From: an uncultured bacterium
Lineage (GTDB): Bacteria; Actinomycetota; Actinomycetes; S36-B12
Assembly: GCA_903940375.1 (NCBI GenBank)
Contig: CAJAKT010000530.1
Coordinates: forward strand, 1-8,625
DNA: 8,625 bases
Direction of reading: 5' to 3'
Under the pieces are notes generated by a model. That model had not been told where the DNA came from. It saw nothing but the letters and a program-made list of their open reading frames with translations, and searched no databases. The number at the start of each line of letters is the position of its first letter. Position 1 is the stretch's first letter. Position numbers and translations under genes: made by a program. Shown here piece after piece: positions 1 through 6,466 of this stretch.

Positions 1-503
1 AGGCCCGCACCATCCGGATCCCCGTCCACATGGTCGAGGTGATCAACAAGCTCGCTCGCGTCCAGCGGCAGATGCTGCAGGACCTCGGCCGTGAGCCCAC
101 GCCCGAGGAACTCGCCCGCGAGCTCGACATGACCCCCGAGAAGGTCGTCGAGGTCCAGAAGTACGGCCGCGAGCCGATCTCCCTGCACACCCCGCTCGGC
201 GAGGAGGGTGACAGCGAGTTCGGCGACCTCATCGAGGACTCCGAGGCCATCGTCCCGTCCGACGCCGTCTCGTTCACGCTGCTCCAGGAGCAGCTCGAGT
301 CGGTGCTCGACACGCTGTCCGATCGGGAGGCCGGTGTCGTGCGCATGCGCTTCGGCCTCACCGATGGTCAGCCGAAGACGCTCGACGAGATCGGCAAGGT
401 CTACGGGGTCACGCGTGAGCGCATCCGGCAGATCGAGTCGAAGACCATGTCGAAGCTGCGGCACCCATCGAGGTCGCAGGTCCTCCGCGACTACCTTGAC
501 TGA
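1..503 (+). CDS. sigA: Primary sigma factor SigA/RpoD (HrdB type), C-terminal part only
   Basis: This is the 3' end of the housekeeping sigma factor gene, which directs RNA polymerase to most promoters. The reading frame is already open at base 3, so the N-terminal regions 1-2 lie left of the window; the ATG at 30 is an internal Met. About 166 residues are visible. They cover the start of region 3 ([14 protein letters not shown]), region 3.2 with the acidic GDLIEDSEA finger, and region 4. Region 4.1 starts at [15 protein letters not shown]. Region 4.2, which reads the -35 element, has the helix-turn-helix [20 protein letters not shown]. The protein ends LRDYLD, the usual terminus of actinobacterial SigA. 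The match to group 1 sigma factors is clear; the symbol could equally be rpoD or hrdB. The stop codon overlaps the proposed start of the next gene, suggesting co-transcription. Confidence 0.96.
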   Translation, partial: ARTIRIPVHMVEVINKLARVQRQMLQDLGREPTPEELARELDMTPEKVVEVQKYGREPISLHTPLGEEGDSEFGDLIEDSEAIVPSDAVSFTLLQEQLESVLDTLSDREAGVVRMRFGLTDGQPKTLDEIGKVYGVTRERIRQIESKTMSKLRHPSRSQVLRDYLD

Positions 504-1308
504 TCCCGTGCCTCCCGTCACCACCGCTCTGGTCGGATCCGACGACCGGCCGGGCGATGTCGTCGAAGTGACGATGTCAGCCTCCGAGCGCCGGAACGCG
601 CTGGGGGAGGAGATGCTCGCGGGTCTCTCCGCGGCCATTGTCGAGGCGGCACGTACGGGCTGCCGGGCACTGATCGTCCGGGCCGAGTCCGGGGTGAGCA
701 CCTGGTCGGCGGGCTATGACATCACGGCCCTGCCGGTGGACGGATCGGATCCGCTCACGTGGACCAACCCGCTCGAGGCGTTCCTGCACGTGCTGCGATC
801 GGCTCCGTTTCCCGTCATCGCCGCTGTCGAAGGCGGGGTATGGGGCGGTGCCTGCGAGCTGGTCATGACGTGCGACCTGGTGGTTGCGGCTCGGTCCGCC
901 ACCTTCGCTGTCACCCCGGCGCGGCTCGGGGTCCCGTACAACACGGCTGGGGTGGCGCATTTCCTTGGTGCCTTGCCACTGAACGTCGCCAAGGAGATGT
1001 TCTTCACCGCCGACCCGATCACTGCCGAGGCCGCACTTGCCTACGGCGTCGTCAACAGGCTCGTCGAGGACGGTGCCGAGATGCAGGAGACGGCCCGCGA
1101 TCTGGGGCGGCGTATCGCCACCCGTGCGCCGCTGGCCATCCGGGCGATCAAGGGCGAGATGACGGCGCTGACCGACGCACGATCACTGACGAGCGATGAC
1201 TTCGAGCGGCTGACGGAACTGCGTCGGGCCGCCTGGACGAGCGCCGACTACCAGGAGGGCGTCCGCGCCTTCTCGGAGAAGAGATCCCCGCACTTCACCG
1301 GCGAGTGA
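496..1308 (+). CDS. scpB: Methylmalonyl-CoA decarboxylase (ScpB/YgfG-like, crotonase superfamily)
   Basis: The product is probably a cytosolic enzyme converting methylmalonyl-CoA to propionyl-CoA and CO2. The 270-residue protein resembles E. coli ScpB (YgfG) along its whole length: [18 protein letters not shown] near 112-129, [11 protein letters not shown] at 139-149, [11 protein letters not shown] at 166-176, [12 protein letters not shown] at 211-222, and a C-terminus with [16 protein letters not shown] and EKRSPHF. Tyr148 matches E. coli Tyr140, which is near the substrate carboxylate, and Gly118 matches oxyanion-hole Gly110. At the position of E. coli His66 this protein has Tyr74 (SAGYDI instead of SAGHDI). 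The TTG at 496 overlaps the sigA stop and gives the N-terminus MTDPVPPV. GTG at 508 (266 residues) is an alternative; neither has a strong ribosome binding site, so coupling to sigA translation is likely. The frame stays open upstream inside sigA, but that part is a shadow. Another crotonase-family acyl-CoA activity is possible but less likely. Confidence 0.87.
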   Translation: MTDPVPPVTTALVGSDDRPGDVVEVTMSASERRNALGEEMLAGLSAAIVEAARTGCRALIVRAESGVSTWSAGYDITALPVDGSDPLTWTNPLEAFLHVLRSAPFPVIAAVEGGVWGGACELVMTCDLVVAARSATFAVTPARLGVPYNTAGVAHFLGALPLNVAKEMFFTADPITAEAALAYGVVNRLVEDGAEMQETARDLGRRIATRAPLAIRAIKGEMTALTDARSLTSDDFERLTELRRAAWTSADYQEGVRAFSEKRSPHFTGE

Positions 1309-1314
1309 GCCGGT
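1297..1314. terminator. Possible stem-loop between two convergent genes
   Basis: ACCGGC (1297-1302) and GCCGGT (1309-1314) form a perfect 6-bp inverted repeat around a 6-nt loop that ends with the stop codon of the decarboxylase gene. The next gene converges and ends 9 bases further on, so a bidirectional terminator is expected here. No T-tract follows on either strand, so termination activity is inferred only from position and symmetry. Confidence 0.35.
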
Positions 1315-1322
1315 AGCGGCTG

Positions 1323-1547
1323 TCAGGCCTCGGCAGGGGGTGCGGCAGGTGTCGTGCTGAGCCGGTGGGTCTCGTCGACGATCTCGACGGCCTGCGGACG
1401 CAGGGCCTCCTCGTGCCGGCTCCAGTGGTGCCCGCAGAAGAGCAGATCGGTGCCGCCGGGCAGGACGACGCGAACATACGCCTGAGCGTTGCAGCGATCG
1501 CAGCGATCGGTCACGCTCAACGGTGGCGCGGTCAGTGTCGTGGCCAT
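1323..1547 (-). CDS. DUF7455 small zinc-ribbon-like protein
   Basis: A 74-residue protein of the actinobacterial DUF7455 family, whose function is not known. Visible features are a CDRC pair (Cys16, Cys19) and a second cluster FCGHH (Cys38, His40, His41). The spacing suits a single zinc site of the CxxC...CxxH kind. The tail is Ala/Pro-rich. The core LSVTDRCDRCNAQAYVRVVL is typical of homologues found next to sigA and parE in actinobacteria, which matches its place here. The ATG start is supported by AGGGAGG (1558-1564 on the complementary strand), 10 bases upstream. The gene is divergent from parE and shares a 211-bp intergenic region with it; it converges on the decarboxylase gene. There is no signal peptide or membrane segment. 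Family assignment is from memory of the conserved pattern. Confidence 0.82.
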   Translation of the reverse strand: MATTLTAPPLSVTDRCDRCNAQAYVRVVLPGGTDLLFCGHHWSRHEEALRPQAVEIVDETHRLSTTPAAPPAEA

Positions 1548-1572
1548 GTGCCCGGTACCTCCCTGAGTCCGG

Positions 1573-1590
1573 TCGACGGGTTCCCGTCGA
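1573..1590. promoter_or_regulatory. 18-bp perfect inverted repeat, candidate operator
   Basis: TCGACGGG and CCCGTCGA are perfect 8-bp arms around TT. The repeat lies 26 bases upstream of the DUF7455 start and about 170 bases upstream of parE, and directly abuts a consensus DnaA box at 1591. It could be a protein-binding operator or a hairpin in the DUF7455 leader. The rest of the intergenic region (1548-1758) also holds a weaker stem, CCCGGT (1623-1628) with ACCGGG (1640-1645). I could not identify a convincing promoter for the DUF7455 gene. Confidence 0.45.
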
Positions 1591-1599
1591 TGTGGATAA
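1591..1599 (-). promoter_or_regulatory. Consensus DnaA box
   Basis: The minus strand reads TTATCCACA, an exact match to the classical 9-mer DnaA box. I noticed no other copy in the intergenic region, so this is not an origin-like cluster. A single intergenic box could let DnaA influence the parE or DUF7455 promoters. Sequence identity is certain; function is inferred. Confidence 0.45.
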
Positions 1600-1745
1600 C
1601 AGTCTTACATGCCCTGGTTGTTCCCGGTGCGCCACGCCGACCGGGTTCGCCCAGAGCGAAGAGCCACCTGCTGTCGATTCACGAGCGCACAAGCAACGGG
1701 GAACACGCGAGCAGCCGCGTCCCCGACTGCCTGAGGACCCGTGGG

Positions 1746-1751
1746 TAGGTT
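1746..1751 (+). promoter_or_regulatory. -10 element of a probable leaderless parE promoter
   Basis: TAGGTT fits the actinobacterial -10 pattern TAnnnT and ends 7 bases before the ATG at 1759, the geometry expected when transcription starts at or next to the start codon. There is no purine-rich ribosome binding site before that ATG, which agrees with a leaderless message. No clear -35 hexamer is seen. Confidence 0.5.
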
Positions 1752-1758
1752 GGGCGCC

Positions 1759-3843
1759 ATGGCCACCAAGACCCCCGCAGCCGGTTCGGGCGGGTACTCC
1801 GCCAAGGACCTCGCCGTCCTCGAGGGCCTCGAGGCTGTGCGGAAGCGCCCCGGCATGTACATCGGCTCGAACGACGGCCGGGGCCTGATGCACTGCTTGT
1901 GGGAGATCCTCGACAACGGCATCGACGAGGCCATCGCGGGGCACTGCAAGCGCATCACCGTGCTGCTGCGACCCGATGGCTCGGTCGAGATCTCCGACGA
2001 TGGCCGAGGCATCCCCGTCGACGTGGAACCGAAGACCAAGCTGACCGGTGTCGAGGTCGTCATGACCAAGCTGCACGCCGGCGGCAAGTTCGGTGGCGGC
2101 TCATATGGCGCGTCCGGGGGACTCCACGGCGTCGGTGCATCGGTCGTCAACGCCCTCTCCGCACGGCTCGATGTCGAGGTCGACCGCGGCGGCAAGATCC
2201 ACATGATGTCCTTCCGGCGGGGAGTTCCGGGGCTCTTCGACGGTCCTGATGAGAACGCGGCCTTCAGCAAGAAGAGCGGGCTCCAGATCGTCGGGACCTG
2301 CCCGCGGACGCGCACGGGCACGCGGGTCCGCTGGTGGGCTGACCGGCAGGTGTTCACCAAGGATGCGGTGTACGACCGCGAAGCCCTGCGCGAGCGCGCT
2401 CAGCAGAGCACCTTCCTCGTACCCGGGCTGACGATCTCGCTTCGCGACGAGCGCGATGCATCCGATGTGTGGGAGGAGTCCTTCCAGCACAAGGGCGGCA
2501 TCGCCGAGTACGCCGAGTACCTGGCGGTCGGTGAGGGTGTGACCCCCGTCATCCGGCTCACGGGTCAGGGACACTTCCATGAGACCGTGCCCGTCCTCGA
2601 TGACAAGGGGCACATGACCCCGCAGGAGGTCGAGCGCGATCTCGGCGTCGATATCGCGCTGCGCTGGGACACCGGCTACGAGTCCACGCTGCGGTCCTTC
2701 GTCAATGTCATCGCTACGCCGAAGGGCGGCACCCACGTCGCTGGCTTCGAGCGGGCCATCGTCAAGGTCCTGAACGACCAGCTGCGCACCGCCAAGGTGC
2801 TGCGCGTCAACGAGGACAGCATCACCAAGGACGACTGCATGGAGGGTCTCACTGCCGTCGTTGCGGTGCGGCTCGCCGAGCCGCAGTTCGAGGGCCAGAC
2901 CAAGGAAGTGCTCGGCACGCCGTCCGCATCGCGCATCGTCGGCAATGTCGTCGCCAAGGAGCTGGCTGCGTGGCTGACCTCGCCGCCACGTGGAGAGAAG
3001 GCCGCAGCCAAGGCGCTGCTCGACAAGACGGCCAACGCCATGCGGGCGCGGGTCGCGGCACGAGCGCATCGCGACACGCAGCGGCGCAAGACGGCACTTG
3101 AGTCGTCGGCGCTGCCCGCCAAGCTCGTCGACTGCCGCAGCGACGACGTCGACCGCACCGAGCTCTTCATTGTCGAGGGCGACAGCGCCCTGGGCACCGC
3201 CAAGACCGCCCGCAATGCCGACCATCAAGCCCTCCTGCCGATCCGCGGCAAGATCCTGAACGTGCAGAAGTCGTCACTCGCCGACATGCTCAAGAACACC
3301 GAGTGCGCGTCGATCATCCAGGTCATCGGTGCGGGATCGGGTCGCAGTTTCGACCTGTCGCAGGCGCGCTACGGAAAGATCATCCTGATGTCCGATGCCG
3401 ACGTCGACGGTGCGCACATTCGATGCCTGCTGCTCACCCTGATCCACCGGTATCTCAAGCCGCTGCTCGACGATGGCCGAGTCTTCGCTGCTGTGCCGCC
3501 CCTGCACCGGCTCGAGATCATCAACCCCGGTTCCAAGGCGAACGAGGTGATCTACACCTACTCGGACACCGAGATGCACACCGTCCTCAAGGACGCGGAG
3601 AAGCGTGGCCGGCGGGTGAAGGACCCCGTGCAGCGTTACAAGGGCCTGGGCGAGATGGACGCATCGCAGCTGCGCGAGACCACCATGGACCCTGCGCACC
3701 GCACCCTGCGACGCATCACGATGACCGATGCTGCTGCAGCTGACGAGGTCTTCGACCTGCTGATGGGCAGTGATGTGGCGCCCCGCAAGGACTTCATCGT
3801 CGAGGGCGCGGCGTCTCTCGACCGTGATCGCATCGACGCCTGA
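1759..3843 (+). CDS. parE: DNA topoisomerase IV subunit B (ParE-type GyrB paralogue)
   Basis: ATPase subunit of a type IIA topoisomerase, which with ParC relaxes and decatenates DNA. The 694-residue protein is complete. The GHKL ATPase domain has Glu49 and Asn53 in EILDNGIDEA, DDGRGIP at 80-86 and the ATP-lid GGLHGVGASVV at 120-130; the QTK loop is at 380-382. The TOPRIM domain has EGDSALG from Glu473 and DADVDGAH from Asp546, giving the acidic metal ligands Glu473, Asp546, Asp548 and Asp550. QRYKGLGE lies at 625-632. GGSYGASGG before the lid, and EGDSALG rather than EGDSAGG, resemble actinobacterial ParE more than GyrB. ATG 1759 was preferred over in-frame GTG 1741 because a -10 element lies between them and the protein then starts MATKTPAAGS. 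parC is not in the window. A second GyrB is the alternative name. Confidence 0.93.
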   Translation: MATKTPAAGSGGYSAKDLAVLEGLEAVRKRPGMYIGSNDGRGLMHCLWEILDNGIDEAIAGHCKRITVLLRPDGSVEISDDGRGIPVDVEPKTKLTGVEVVMTKLHAGGKFGGGSYGASGGLHGVGASVVNALSARLDVEVDRGGKIHMMSFRRGVPGLFDGPDENAAFSKKSGLQIVGTCPRTRTGTRVRWWADRQVFTKDAVYDREALRERAQQSTFLVPGLTISLRDERDASDVWEESFQHKGGIAEYAEYLAVGEGVTPVIRLTGQGHFHETVPVLDDKGHMTPQEVERDLGVDIALRWDTGYESTLRSFVNVIATPKGGTHVAGFERAIVKVLNDQLRTAKVLRVNEDSITKDDCMEGLTAVVAVRLAEPQFEGQTKEVLGTPSASRIVGNVVAKELAAWLTSPPRGEKAAAKALLDKTANAMRARVAARAHRDTQRRKTALESSALPAKLVDCRSDDVDRTELFIVEGDSALGTAKTARNADHQALLPIRGKILNVQKSSLADMLKNTECASIIQVIGAGSGRSFDLSQARYGKIILMSDADVDGAHIRCLLLTLIHRYLKPLLDDGRVFAAVPPLHRLEIINPGSKANEVIYTYSDTEMHTVLKDAEKRGRRVKDPVQRYKGLGEMDASQLRETTMDPAHRTLRRITMTDAAAADEVFDLLMGSDVAPRKDFIVEGAASLDRDRIDA

Positions 3844-3899
3844 CCCGTCGTCATCGTCCGGCCCGGCGCACAATGGAAGTGCCTGAGGAGGTGGTGATC

Positions 3900-4070
3900 A
3901 TGCCATCAGGATGGATGCCAGATGCACGCCAGGATCTGCGGATGCGGCCGGTCTGGGTCGAGTTGGCACAGCAGGACAAGCGGCGTCGAGCCTTCAGGGC
4001 TGTTCAGCCGTGGGGCCTGCACCACAAGTCCCACCGGACGGCGCGCCCGATGCGCGGGGCGCACGCCTGA
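3900..4070 (+). CDS. Small basic protein of unknown function
   Basis: I do not recognise this 56-residue protein. The ATG at 3900 follows a strong ribosome binding site, GAGGAGGTG (3885-3893), with 6 bases between. An in-frame ATG at 3873 would add nine residues but lacks such a site, so 3900 is chosen. The product starts MPSGWMPDARQDLRMRPVWV. It is rich in Arg and Lys (12 of 56, including KRRR at 27-30) with only four acidic residues, so it is strongly basic and could bind nucleic acid or a membrane; this is inference from composition alone. It has no signal peptide, hydrophobic segment or cysteine. It lies 56 bases after parE on the same strand and 38 bases before the carbonic anhydrase gene. 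Chance open frames are common at this GC content, so the ribosome binding site is the main support. Confidence 0.5.
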   Translation: MPSGWMPDARQDLRMRPVWVELAQQDKRRRAFRAVQPWGLHHKSHRTARPMRGAHA

Positions 4071-4096
4071 CAGGGTGCACGGGAGCAGCGGCTGGC

Positions 4097-4102
4097 TAGG
4101 GT
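4097..4102 (+). promoter_or_regulatory. -10 element of a possible leaderless carbonic anhydrase promoter
   Basis: TAGGGT fits TAnnnT and ends exactly 6 bases before the ATG at 4109, so a transcript starting 7 bases after the element would begin at the start codon. The same bases contain AGGGTGAG, which could instead act as a ribosome binding site on a transcript read through from parE; the two readings cannot be separated from sequence alone. Confidence 0.4.
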
Positions 4103-4108
4103 GAGTCC

Positions 4109-4645
4109 ATGACGCTGTCGCGGACCGCCATTCTCCAGCCGTTCCCCGCTGACGCCTTCGCCGATGTGATCGCGGCGAACGAGGACTATGCCCAGCAGTA
4201 CACGGCATCCGAGCTGACCGGCTGGGCGGTGAAGGGTCTGGCGGTGATCACCTGCATGGACTCGCGCATCGCGCCTCTGGGCGTGCTCGGCATGCAGCCG
4301 GGCGATGCGAAGATCCTGCGCAACGCAGGCGCCCGCGTCACGGAGGACGTCCTGCGCACCCTCGTTCTCGCCACGTATCTGCTCGGGGTCCGTCGGGTTC
4401 TGGTCATGCCGCATACCGACTGCAAGATGGCCAGCGGTGAGGAGGTCGACGTCCACCAGCAGATCCTGGAGAAGTCAGGCGTCGATACCCGGAGTCTCGA
4501 GATCCGCACCGTGACTGATCAGATGTCCGCACTCGTCACGGATGTCGTGCGCGTGCGAGCATTCCCGCTGCTGCCGGCAGACCTCGTGGTCGCCGGAGCG
4601 ATCCTCGACGTGGGTACCGGCCGCCTGCAGCCGATGGACATCTGA
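4109..4645 (+). CDS. Beta-class carbonic anhydrase
   Basis: Cytosolic zinc enzyme interconverting CO2 and bicarbonate. The 178-residue protein carries the beta-class signature: CMDSR with Cys49 as zinc ligand and the Asp51-Arg53 dyad, then HTDC with His102 and Cys105 as the other zinc ligands. ILRNAGARVTEDVLRTL at 69-85 and VGTGRLQ-type residues near the C-terminus are also typical. The length and the HTDC arrangement resemble the short actinobacterial enzymes related to M. tuberculosis Rv1284. The ATG at 4109 gives a natural N-terminus; upstream bases suit either a leaderless start or a weak ribosome binding site. It follows the small basic ORF on the same strand and converges on the tautomerase gene, whose stop is 15 bases away. 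There is no signal peptide. The catalytic set looks intact; the exact subfamily is less sure than the class. Confidence 0.92.
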   Translation: MTLSRTAILQPFPADAFADVIAANEDYAQQYTASELTGWAVKGLAVITCMDSRIAPLGVLGMQPGDAKILRNAGARVTEDVLRTLVLATYLLGVRRVLVMPHTDCKMASGEEVDVHQQILEKSGVDTRSLEIRTVTDQMSALVTDVVRVRAFPLLPADLVVAGAILDVGTGRLQPMDI

Positions 4646-4651
4646 CCGCGA

Positions 4652-4676
4652 GCGACCAGTTCAGGTGTTCGGTCGC
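4652..4676. terminator. Possible bidirectional terminator hairpin
   Basis: GCGACC (4652-4657) and GGTCGC (4671-4676) are a perfect 6-bp inverted repeat with a 13-nt loop. The repeat sits between the convergent carbonic anhydrase and tautomerase genes and overlaps the last codons of the latter. There is no T-tract and the loop is large, so the call rests mainly on position. Confidence 0.3.
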
Positions 4677-4858
4677 AGTACCGACACCGGCACCCCGCCG
4701 ATTCCCCACTCGTCGGACGTCACCTCGTAGATCGCCACGCGCACGCGGGCGGCATCGCCGCCGATCGCCTCGGTCGTAGCCTCCGTCAGCCGGCGGATGA
4801 GATCGTGCTTCTGCTCGGTTGTGCGACCTTCCATCATCGTGACCTGGATGAAGGGCAT
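4661..4858 (-). CDS. dmpI: 2-hydroxymuconate tautomerase (4-oxalocrotonate tautomerase)
   Basis: Converts 2-hydroxymuconate (enol) to 2-oxo-3-hexenedioate (keto) in the oxalocrotonate branch of the catechol meta-cleavage pathway. The 65-residue protein, 64 after Met removal, has the family's usual small size. The catalytic N-terminal Pro1 follows Met directly (MPFIQVTMMEGR). Arg11 and Arg39 are conserved in register with the XylH/DmpI enzymes, and Trp50 in DEWGIGG takes the place of their active-site Phe50. These enzymes are normally hexamers. The ATG at 4858 is fixed by the need for N-terminal Pro and by AGGAGG four bases upstream; the frame stays open further upstream, but that part is a shadow of the neighbouring gene. 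It is the last gene of the operon, 16 bases after the 4-oxalocrotonate decarboxylase gene, which supplies the next step. Symbol xylH would be equally suitable. Confidence 0.9.
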   Translation of the reverse strand: MPFIQVTMMEGRTTEQKHDLIRRLTEATTEAIGGDAARVRVAIYEVTSDEWGIGGVPVSVLRPNT

Positions 4859-4874
4859 CGGTACCTCCTGATTG

Positions 4875-5654
4875 TCAGCGGCAGGGTAGCTCGACGGTGC
4901 CGAGCCGGTCGAATCGTGCGACGACGGTATCGCCCGGGGAGACAGCGACGGCCTCGGTGAGTGCACCGGCCATCACAACCTGGCCGGCGGTGAGGCCCTG
5001 GCCGCGTGCGGCCATGCGGCGCACCATCCACGCCACGCTGGCTGCCGGGTGGCCCAGCACGGCCGCGCCAGCGGCGGTGGCGAGCAGGCGGCCGTTCTTC
5101 TCGAAGGTGCAGCCCACGAGCTTCAGGTCGATGCCGCGTGGGTCGATGCCCTGTCCGCCGAAGACGAAGCCAGCACACGATGAGTTGTCGGCGATGACGT
5201 CGCTTCCGGTGAACTTGTAGCCGGCGAAACGAGAGTCGAGGATGTCGATCGCGGGGAAGACGAGCGCCGTCGCCGCCAGCACATGGGCTGCCAGCACGTG
5301 CGGCCCGCGGAGGTCGTCCTTGAGCAGGAAGGCGATCTCGGGCTCACATCGAGGCTGGATGTAGTCGGAGCAGATGAGCGTCTGGCCGGTGTCGAGCTGC
5401 ATGTCGTCGGTGAGCCACCCGTAGAGCGGCTCGGAGACGTTCATCTGCTGCTGCTTCGCGACACTGGTGAGCCCGAGCTTGGCGCCGATGACGACGGCAC
5501 CGGCCTCGACCCGGGCCTGGACGACCGCGTCCTGCACGGTGTAGGCCGTTGCCGCGTCCAGGTCGGGGTACTCGTTCGTCAGTGGCAGCACGGCGGTGCG
5601 CTGCCGGGCGGCCTCGATGAGGGTTCGGGCGATCTCGTCGGTGGGGAGGGTCAT
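4875..5654 (-). CDS. dmpH: 4-oxalocrotonate decarboxylase (fumarylacetoacetase-fold family)
   Basis: Probably decarboxylates 2-oxo-3-hexenedioate to 2-hydroxypenta-2,4-dienoate, using a divalent metal ion. The 259-residue protein matches XylI/DmpH enzymes in LTNEYPDLDAATAYTVQDAV (25-44), KLGLTSVAKQQQMNVSEPLYG (59-79), EPEIAFLLKDDLRGPH (104-119), SRFAGYKF and LATAAGAAVLGHPAASVAW (191-209). Metal ligands Glu104 and Glu106 are present. The third position, usually Glu in a V/LEV/IxDSR motif, is Asp137 here (PAIDILDSR), which keeps a carboxylate. The ATG at 5654 has AAGGA six bases upstream; that site overlaps the stop of the hydratase gene, 11 bases before. Related decarboxylase and hydratase enzymes are known to form a physical complex, which fits adjacency. 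A second hydratase of the same superfamily is the main alternative; the tautomerase next door and the decarboxylase-like N-terminal half favour this call. Confidence 0.83.
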   Translation of the reverse strand: MTLPTDEIARTLIEAARQRTAVLPLTNEYPDLDAATAYTVQDAVVQARVEAGAVVIGAKLGLTSVAKQQQMNVSEPLYGWLTDDMQLDTGQTLICSDYIQPRCEPEIAFLLKDDLRGPHVLAAHVLAATALVFPAIDILDSRFAGYKFTGSDVIADNSSCAGFVFGGQGIDPRGIDLKLVGCTFEKNGRLLATAAGAAVLGHPAASVAWMVRRMAARGQGLTAGQVVMAGALTEAVAVSPGDTVVARFDRLGTVELPCR

Positions 5655-5665
5655 GATGAGTCCTT

Positions 5666-6466
5666 CTACTCGCTGGCCATGCGGATGGTGATGGGGCCGA
5701 GCCGGTCGAAGTCGGCTCGGAAGACGTCGCCGGGCTGCACGGGGACCATGGCGTGCAGGGCGCCGGTCATGATGACGCTGCCGGCCGGGAGGACGACGCC
5801 CATCGGGGCGAGCGTGTTCGCCAGCCAGGCCACGGTGGCAAGGGGATCGCCCATGGCAGCGGCGCCCGCGCCGGTGGCGATGACCTCGCCGTTCCTCGTG
5901 AAGATCATCCCGATCAGGCGCGGGTCGAATCCGTCGACCGGGACGACGGTGCTCGACAGGGCGATCGCGCCGTTGGACGCCAGGTCGGCGACGGTGTCGG
6001 CGAGCTTGATCTTCCAGTCGCGGATCCGGGAGTCGACGATCTCGAGTGAGGCGACCAGGCCGCGCGTTGCCTGCAGCGCATCTGCCGGGGTGCAGTGCGG
6101 GCCGGTGAGATCCTCGGCGAGGATGACGCCGATCTCGGCCTCCATCCGGGGTGCGATGAAGCGGTCGACCGGAAGCTCGGCACCGTCACGGAACACCGTC
6201 GACGCGAACACCGGCCCGAAGTCGGGCTGGTCGACACCGAGCAGGGTCTGCATCGCCGTCGACGTCAGCCCGAGCTTGTAGCCGCAGATCACCTCGCCAT
6301 CGGCCACCAGCATCCGCACCAGGTGCTCCTGGATGGCGTATCCGTCCTCCATGCCCAGATCCGGCATGGTGTCGGTGAAGGCCGCGATCGGGACGCCGGT
6401 ACGCCGTGCGTCATACAGCCCCTGTGCGAAATCGCGGGCCTGCTGGTCGGTGATGATGGCGCTCAT
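5666..6466 (-). CDS. dmpE: 2-oxopent-4-enoate (2-hydroxypentadienoate) hydratase
   Basis: Probably adds water to 2-hydroxypenta-2,4-dienoate to give 4-hydroxy-2-oxovalerate, with a divalent metal ion. The 266-residue protein is of normal length for MhpD/DmpE/XylJ enzymes. Recognisable blocks are YKLGLTSTAMQTLLGVDQPDFG (63-84), MEAEIGVILAEDLTGPH (108-124), LEIVDSRIRDWKIKLADTVAD (141-161) and TGAGAAAMGDPLATVAWLANTL (197-218). Glu109, Glu111 and Glu142 are the expected metal ligands. GVDQPDFG and SRIRDWKI separate it from the decarboxylase paralogue downstream. The ATG at 6466 overlaps the iclR stop as ATGA and has GAAGGAG six bases upstream, so the two genes should be translationally coupled. 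Related hydratases act on steroid or biphenyl side-chain dienoates (HsaE, BphH), so the exact substrate is inferred from the neighbouring decarboxylase and tautomerase. Confidence 0.86.
   Translation of the reverse strand: MSAIITDQQARDFAQGLYDARRTGVPIAAFTDTMPDLGMEDGYAIQEHLVRMLVADGEVICGYKLGLTSTAMQTLLGVDQPDFGPVFASTVFRDGAELPVDRFIAPRMEAEIGVILAEDLTGPHCTPADALQATRGLVASLEIVDSRIRDWKIKLADTVADLASNGAIALSSTVVPVDGFDPRLIGMIFTRNGEVIATGAGAAAMGDPLATVAWLANTLAPMGVVLPAGSVIMTGALHAMVPVQPGDVFRADFDRLGPITIRMASE

Noticed and set aside
208..495. Upstream extension of the decarboxylase frame into sigA
   Set aside because: The added residues are Arg/Ser-rich shadow sequence of sigA, whereas the recognisable crotonase part begins after 496.
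1591..1599. Replication origin suggested by the DnaA box
   Set aside because: I saw only one box, no AT-rich unwinding region, and neither dnaA nor dnaN nearby.
2101..3228. Minus-strand open frame of 375 codons inside parE
   Set aside because: parE is unambiguous over this stretch, including its QTK loop and TOPRIM acidic residues; the antisense product is repetitive and resembles no protein.
4043..4062. Hairpin with arms GCGCCC and GGGCGC before the carbonic anhydrase gene
   Set aside because: Arms of six G/C pairs with no T-tract are expected by chance in such GC-rich sequence, and it lies inside the small ORF.
4859..4966. N-terminal extension of the tautomerase frame
   Set aside because: The catalytic residue must be the N-terminal proline exposed after Met removal, and a strong ribosome binding site lies just before the ATG at 4858.
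4109..5654. Functional link between the carbonic anhydrase and the CO2-releasing decarboxylase next to it
   Set aside because: The genes converge and do not share a promoter; nothing in the sequence shows co-regulation, so adjacency alone is not evidence.
5283..6281. Long plus-strand open frame of 332 codons opposite the hydratase and decarboxylase genes
   Set aside because: It is the complement of two well-recognised genes, has no family resemblance, and antisense frames stay open easily at this GC content.
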